NCBI GenBank assembly: GCA_015233465.1
Contig: JADFXP010000001.1
Coordinates: 15,186-79,185, forward strand
DNA length: 64,000 nt
Direction of reading: 5' to 3'
Origin: Candidatus Magnetominusculus dajiuhuensis
Lineage (GTDB): Bacteria; Nitrospirota; Thermodesulfovibrionia; Thermodesulfovibrionales; Magnetobacteriaceae
The position numbers were made by a program, and so were the translations under genes. Below are positions 61,643-64,000 of the stretch, one piece after another. The notes beneath the pieces were generated by a model. That model saw nothing but the letters and a program-made list of their open reading frames with translations. It was not told where the DNA came from and made no database searches. The first letter of the stretch is position 1. The number at the start of each line of letters is the position of its first letter.

Positions 61643-61680
61643 TATGGCTGCCGCAAGGGAACTCGTCCCCTTGTCTTATA
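61643..61680. repeat. Modular palindromic repeat A, copy 12 (short)
   Basis: GGCTGCCGCAAGGG and GGGAACTCGTCCCC modules, in the convergent gap before xseA. Confidence 0.55.
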
Positions 61681-61701
61681 ATCTTGTGACTTGCTCTTAA
61701 A

Positions 61702-63024
61702 TTAACAAAATTTATCAATCACCTCGCTAATAATCTTTCCTTTAGCAAGTTTAGTTTCAATCTTATCTTTAACTTTAACCTGATCAACAAACCTAACTAC
61801 CTTTCCATTTAAATAAGTTAGACTAAATCCTCGTTTAAGAATAGAATCAGGATTTAGGTGATTAATTGCCTTATAAAGTGTATTAAGCCTCTCATTCTGC
61901 CGTAGGATTAATTTCTTAGATTTATCTATAATTACTACAAGTAGTCTTTGAATATCAGAATTATTTTGAAAAATCTTTCTTTTCATTAATCCATTGATAC
62001 TGTTTACCAAATTATCCAATCTATAAGAATTTCTTAATATTATTCTCTTAGCAGCATTTTCTAACTGCTTAGTTATTGTTAATAATATTCTTTGTGTATC
62101 AGTTACCTTTAAGGATGCAGTTTTTACAATATTTCGCGAAAGTAATTCCAAACTCTCCTCAAACTCCCTAATAGTTTCAATTATAAAACCAGCTGCTGCA
62201 GTTGGGGTTTTAACTCTGGTATTAGATACCTCATCTATAACAGTAACGTCTCTTTCATGACCAATTCCAGAGATTACCGGAAGTGATAACATTGCAATCG
62301 CCCTGCCAATCTCATAACTGTCAAAACAGTCAAGCTCACTTGCTGCCCCGCCTCCTCTGACTATTATTACTACATCAATATTCTCACGATCCAATTCACA
62401 TTGAGCAAAGGCATTTAATATTGAAGCCTCTGCATTATCCCCTTGCATAATTGCCTCAAATAGTTTGATATTTATTACATATCCATAAGGATTAGTTGAT
62501 ATATGATTAACAAAATCGCCAAAACCTGCTGCCCTGCTTGAAGATATTACAGCAAGACGCTGAGGCACAAGCGGGAGAGGGATTAATTTATTTCTATTAA
62601 TAAGTCCTTCTAAAGTCAGGCGGTCAATGATTTCCTTTCGTTTTTTTGCCATATCGCCAAGCGTATAAGAGGAATCAATATTGCGGATGATTAAACTCAT
62701 TCCATACCGCTCATGATAATTAAGCGATGCCTTTATTAAAATCTTTAATCCCTTTGTCAATGCTATCTTTGTAGTGTCTTGAAATTCCCTTGCTATAGAT
62801 TTATACTGATTAGCCCAGATACGCCCATCCATTTGAGCGACTATGGTATTATCTATCTTTTCAATTAAATCAAGATAACAATGCCCCTTGCCATCAACAT
62901 TTAAGGAGGCGATCTCTGCAGTTATTAGGAATGATTCGGGGAGTGAGTTATCTAATAAATCTTTAATCATCAGATTAAATTCATATAGACTCATTATGCT
63001 TTTTTCTATATTTGCTTGTTTCAT
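61702..63024 (-). CDS. xseA: Exodeoxyribonuclease VII large subunit
   Basis: A 440-aa catalytic subunit of the single-strand DNase. An N-terminal OB fold (SLYEFNLMIKDLLDNSLPESFLITAEIASL) is followed by the catalytic domain with LAVISSSRAAGFGDFVNHI, VVIIVRGGGAASELDCFDS, SGIGHERDVT and DEVSNTRVKTPTAAA, then a coiled coil and the end ILKRGFSLTYLNGKVV. At 440 aa it has normal length. Start could be ATG 63024 or ATG 62994 (MSLYEFN), the latter matching the usual N-terminus. The small subunit xseB is not visible here. Confidence 0.94.
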   Translation of the reverse strand: MKQANIEKSIMSLYEFNLMIKDLLDNSLPESFLITAEIASLNVDGKGHCYLDLIEKIDNTIVAQMDGRIWANQYKSIAREFQDTTKIALTKGLKILIKASLNYHERYGMSLIIRNIDSSYTLGDMAKKRKEIIDRLTLEGLINRNKLIPLPLVPQRLAVISSSRAAGFGDFVNHISTNPYGYVINIKLFEAIMQGDNAEASILNAFAQCELDRENIDVVIIVRGGGAASELDCFDSYEIGRAIAMLSLPVISGIGHERDVTVIDEVSNTRVKTPTAAAGFIIETIREFEESLELLSRNIVKTASLKVTDTQRILLTITKQLENAAKRIILRNSYRLDNLVNSINGLMKRKIFQNNSDIQRLLVVIIDKSKKLILRQNERLNTLYKAINHLNPDSILKRGFSLTYLNGKVVRFVDQVKVKDKIETKLAKGKIISEVIDKFC

Positions 63025-63169
63025 AATTTATTATACAGTAATTTTATATAAATTTAACTCCCTGTCTTATCCTATAGTATACATTTTACTATCTATTTTT
63101 TAATTGAGCAGTATAAAGCAGAGAACGTAGAGATTTTTAGAATTTCCCTTTTTAGAGAGGCAGGTTTTA

Positions 63170-63232
63170 TTTTTTAATTCCCCTTTTTTAAAAGGGGTGG
63201 CAGCCTTTAGGCTGACGGGGTATCTTGTTTTT
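63170..63232. repeat. Dispersed repeat D, left of hicBA
   Basis: TTTTTAATTCCCCTTTTTTA, AAAGGGGTGGCAGCCTTTAG and GCTGACGGGGTATCTTG. It contains CCCCTTTTTTAAAAGGGG and GGCAGCC-tttA-GGCTGAC type pairings. Confidence 0.85.
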
Positions 63233-63268
63233 AGGTATTAACGTTGGTTCGTCTTTTGTTAATTATAC

Positions 63269-63508
63269 CTACCTTTTCAATAAATCAATAAATTCTTCAA
63301 CAGTAAGCCCTGCGTCTAAGAGTATAGCCTTTAGAGTTTTTCTTTTAAGTTCTTTAGTTTTATGTATAGGAACACACGTTCTTTTTTTGTCTATATCTCT
63401 ATAATAAATTGCATGACTGCTGCCTGATTGTCTTTTAAATCTGAAACCAATTATCTTTAGAACTCGGATTATTTCATCTGACGTAGCAGTCGGAAATTTT
63501 TGACTCAT
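63269..63508 (-). CDS. hicA: HicA-type toxin (mRNA interferase)
   Basis: A 79-aa protein of the HicA double-stranded-RNA-binding-like fold. The start EIIRVLKIIGFRFKRQSGSSHAIYY holds the catalytic histidine in GSSHAIY, followed by TCVPIHKTKELKRKTL and the final GLTVEEFIDLL helix. HicA cuts mRNA and tmRNA. The 4-base overlap with the antitoxin gene upstream means tight translational coupling. It looks intact. Confidence 0.92.
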   Translation of the reverse strand: MSQKFPTATSDEIIRVLKIIGFRFKRQSGSSHAIYYRDIDKKRTCVPIHKTKELKRKTLKAILLDAGLTVEEFIDLLKR

Positions 63509-63744
63509 ACAGCGACTTTAAGCGTTGTAATAGTTAGATTATCTTGAGGAATTGCTTCTCCATCCTGTTTATAGTCATCAATAAAGGCGTTGATTGCAGA
63601 TCTCATTTCTCTAATCGTTTCTTCATATGTTTCACCTTCAACATGACAACCGCTAAGGGCTGGACAGGTTGCAAAATATCCGCCTTCTACACAAGGTTCT
63701 ATTAAGATTGTAAATCTATATTCTTTTTTTGACACTGTATCCAT
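63505..63744 (-). CDS. hicB: HicB-type antitoxin
   Basis: A 79-aa partial RNase-H-fold protein: FTILIEPCVEGGYFATCPALSGCHVEGETYEETI and a following helix SAINAFIDDYKQDG. This is the HicB core; no C-terminal DNA-binding domain remains, so autoregulation may differ from full-length forms. It precedes hicA in the antitoxin-first order with a 4-base overlap. Confidence 0.92.
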   Translation of the reverse strand: MDTVSKKEYRFTILIEPCVEGGYFATCPALSGCHVEGETYEETIREMRSAINAFIDDYKQDGEAIPQDNLTITTLKVAV

Positions 63745-63818
63745 CTATAAATTATACAATAATTTTAATTAAGGATTCAAGGGGGGAATTTATGTCTATA
63801 ATTTATGACTATAAGGTT

Positions 63819-63880
63819 TTTTTAATTCCCCTTTTATAAAAGGGGTGGCAGTCTTTAGGCTGACGGGGTATCTTGTTTTT
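63819..63880. repeat. Dispersed repeat D, right of hicBA
   Basis: Nearly identical to the copy at 63170 and in the same orientation. It differs by one base in the CCCCTTTTATAAAAGGGG stem and one in GGCAGTCTTTAGGCTGAC. Confidence 0.85.
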
Positions 63881-63908
63881 TTATGAATGAGGTATCATGA
63901 AATATTTG

Positions 63909-63941
63909 GGAGCAGGTGCTCTTTGAGACACCTGCTTTCGC
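63909..63941. repeat. Palindromic repeat C, second copy
   Basis: GGGAGCAGGTG-ctctttgaga-CACCTGCTTTC, related to the element at 44786. The same GAAATATTTGGGAGCA lead sequence is found at 44896. Confidence 0.6.
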
Positions 63942-64000
63942 ACTAAGAGTAGGCAAAACTGTGTCAATATAAATGGTCGCTGACCCTATTTACGACCACT

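Overview
The window is AT-rich DNA from a Gram-negative bacterium. It carries TatA, lipoprotein signals, sigma-54 activators, a PspA-type envelope stress protein and Bax-inhibitor-like and SpoIID-like proteins. It also has the futalosine-route menaquinone enzyme MqnE, a DsrE-family protein, hemerythrin, bioB/birA and a very high density of two-component and c-di-GMP proteins. This mix fits the Nitrospirota or Desulfobacterota and related candidate phyla, but no ribosomal marker is present, so the assignment is an inference.

Layout. 1-5300: end of an HD protein, alr, tatA, mobA, a c-di-GMP phosphodiesterase and a YkgJ-type Cys-cluster protein. 5400-10900: tRNA-Pro, recO, a large hybrid histidine kinase, a REC-GGDEF protein and a two-repeat hypothetical. 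11250-17900: a MalT/SARP-like giant regulator, an unpaired class I fumarase beta subunit and an ABC exporter pair. 17970-22100: SpoIID-like protein, a parS-like 16-bp palindrome, rnhA overlapping rnpB (RNase P RNA), mqnE and a macro-domain protein. 22150-29600: phosphatase, hybrid kinase and hemerythrin operon, thioredoxin-like protein, birA, dsrE-like, ykgJ-like, bioB and mntP. 29700-41500: a signalling cluster of hybrid kinase and NtrC-type activator, then a sigma-54 promoter with three palindromic upstream sites. That promoter faces an operon of two kinases, a REC-PAS protein and a REC-PAS-HD-GYP phosphodiesterase, followed by a lone glycogen-binding module and a Sel1 protein. 42000-44700: Bax-1 family protein, tRNA-Ser and an unrecognised membrane protein. 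45400-53750: comM, kinase-like and USP operon, ybjN-like and pspA, small envelope proteins, a TPR protein and ispE. 54350-59510: a second signalling cluster, with two REC plus phosphoacceptor proteins lacking an ATPase domain, a REC plus RsbW-type ATPase protein, a REC-histidine kinase and a second NtrC-type activator. 60280-63750: an EndoQ-like endonuclease, xseA and hicBA.

Short palindromic repeats run through the window. At least 13 intergenic loci, mostly at gene 3' ends, carry variants of one modular element built from small hairpins (GGGACGAGTCCC, GGGGTCTAAGACCCC, GGGGCAGAGCCCC). One copy forms the last dozen codons of alr. A different 21-bp-period palindrome (GTCGTCCCACGAC) lies between genes and also inside two reading frames, including ispE, where it encodes SRGTTP. 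A third family flanks hicBA as direct repeats.

The most promising system is the pair of sigma-54-linked signalling clusters (29701-41193 and 54350-59507). In each, an NtrC-type activator sits next to a candidate -24/-12 promoter facing genes for incomplete or branched phosphorelay proteins. The first has an enhancer layout that can be read directly from the sequence, and its output appears to be c-di-GMP turnover. The second looks like a split histidine-kinase relay.
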